From the NCBI RefSeq assembly GCF_910591885.1, contig NC_063282.1, positions 4,404,001 to 4,468,000 of the forward strand: a DNA stretch of 64,000 bases, in the 5' to 3' direction. Shown here in pieces: positions 63,652 to 64,000 of this stretch. This DNA is from Bombus terrestris. Taxonomy: Eukaryota; Arthropoda; Insecta; Hymenoptera; Apidae. The position numbers and the translations under genes were made by a program. How positions within the stretch are numbered: the stretch's first letter is position 1; each line of letters begins with the position of its first letter. The notes under the pieces are model-generated. The model was not told the origin of the DNA. It did no database searches and worked only from the letters and a program-made list of their open reading frames with translations.

Positions 63652-64000
63652 ACACAATGCAAGAATAAATCAAGAATGCAAGAAGCAACAAAGAAGGTAC
63701 AAGATACATTGAAACTTTACATTTTGAAAATATCTTCAAGGATAACAATATTTATATACAAGGGACACATTAAATATTAAATACGATTATATTCTTATAA
63801 TATTGAACACTTATAGTGCTATATATACGTAGTTTTGAATTAGTAGGTTACTATGACACATAAACATAATTCTAAAGTATCCAACTCAACTACGGGGACA
63901 TAATATAATTATACGAGAAGCCTTTTATTATATCAAGTTAATAATAAAATATTGTTATTGATAATTATATAACGGTTAATAAAAAATAACATTAAATTAC
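63652..64000. other. Upstream region of NMT
   Basis: AT-rich DNA that should hold the NMT 5' UTR and promoter. No clear TATA box, initiator or neighbouring gene can be picked out before the window ends. Confidence 0.4.

Noticed and set aside
1..64000. CRISPR arrays, prokaryotic operons or integrated viral genomes
   Set aside because: No regularly spaced repeats, no clustered intronless genes, and no viral structural or replication proteins; the genes are spliced animal genes.

Overview
The window is animal nuclear DNA: AT-rich, gene-poor, with short introns, long intergenic stretches and GT-AG splicing. The gene content points to a bee or close relative (Hymenoptera: Apoidea). The clues are a single-copy hyaluronidase of the bee-venom/salivary GH56 type, a DAN-domain BMP antagonist, an RYamide neuropeptide precursor with a divergent peptide set, and decayed piggyBac-type transposons. 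This assignment is an inference from protein similarity; the species cannot be fixed from sequence alone.

I can build six spliced genes by hand. In each one the splice phases agree across all exons. From left to right they are: an RYamide precursor (+, 7995-10035, two coding exons); a clip-like trypsin-type serine protease (+, 26077-31284, nine coding exons, 521 aa); a P5B ATPase of the ATP13A2/ATP13A3 family (-, 38759-33146, eleven coding exons, 1451 aa); an NBL1/DAN-type secreted BMP antagonist (-, 49322-48191, three exons, 319 aa); a hyaluronidase (-, 58731-56682, five exons, 381 aa); and glycylpeptide N-tetradecanoyltransferase, NMT (-, 63651-61795, eight exons, 448 aa). They have separate roles (neuropeptide, extracellular protease, lysosomal/endosomal pump, morphogen antagonist, secreted glycosidase, protein lipidation). 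They are neighbours rather than a pathway.

The first 5.6 kb is a transposon graveyard. It holds two piggyBac-like remnants in opposite orientation with their 3' ends facing each other, a TTAA-bounded non-autonomous element, and a 28-bp tandem repeat. The intervals 11.4-24.9, 38.8-48.2 and 49.3-56.6 kb have no gene I can support. They hold simple repeats, GC-rich patches, candidate promoters or 5' UTR exons, and possible conserved non-coding blocks. Between the hyaluronidase and NMT lie a possible orphan aminopeptidase-like exon and a transposon-like fragment.

The observations most worth a second look are: the RYamide precursor, with its in-frame stop followed by a phase-matched downstream exon carrying a cysteine pair; the 8-nt first coding exon of NMT; a GC-AG intron and a stop-free 78-nt intron in the P5B ATPase; and the palindrome-bearing ends of the TTAA transposons.
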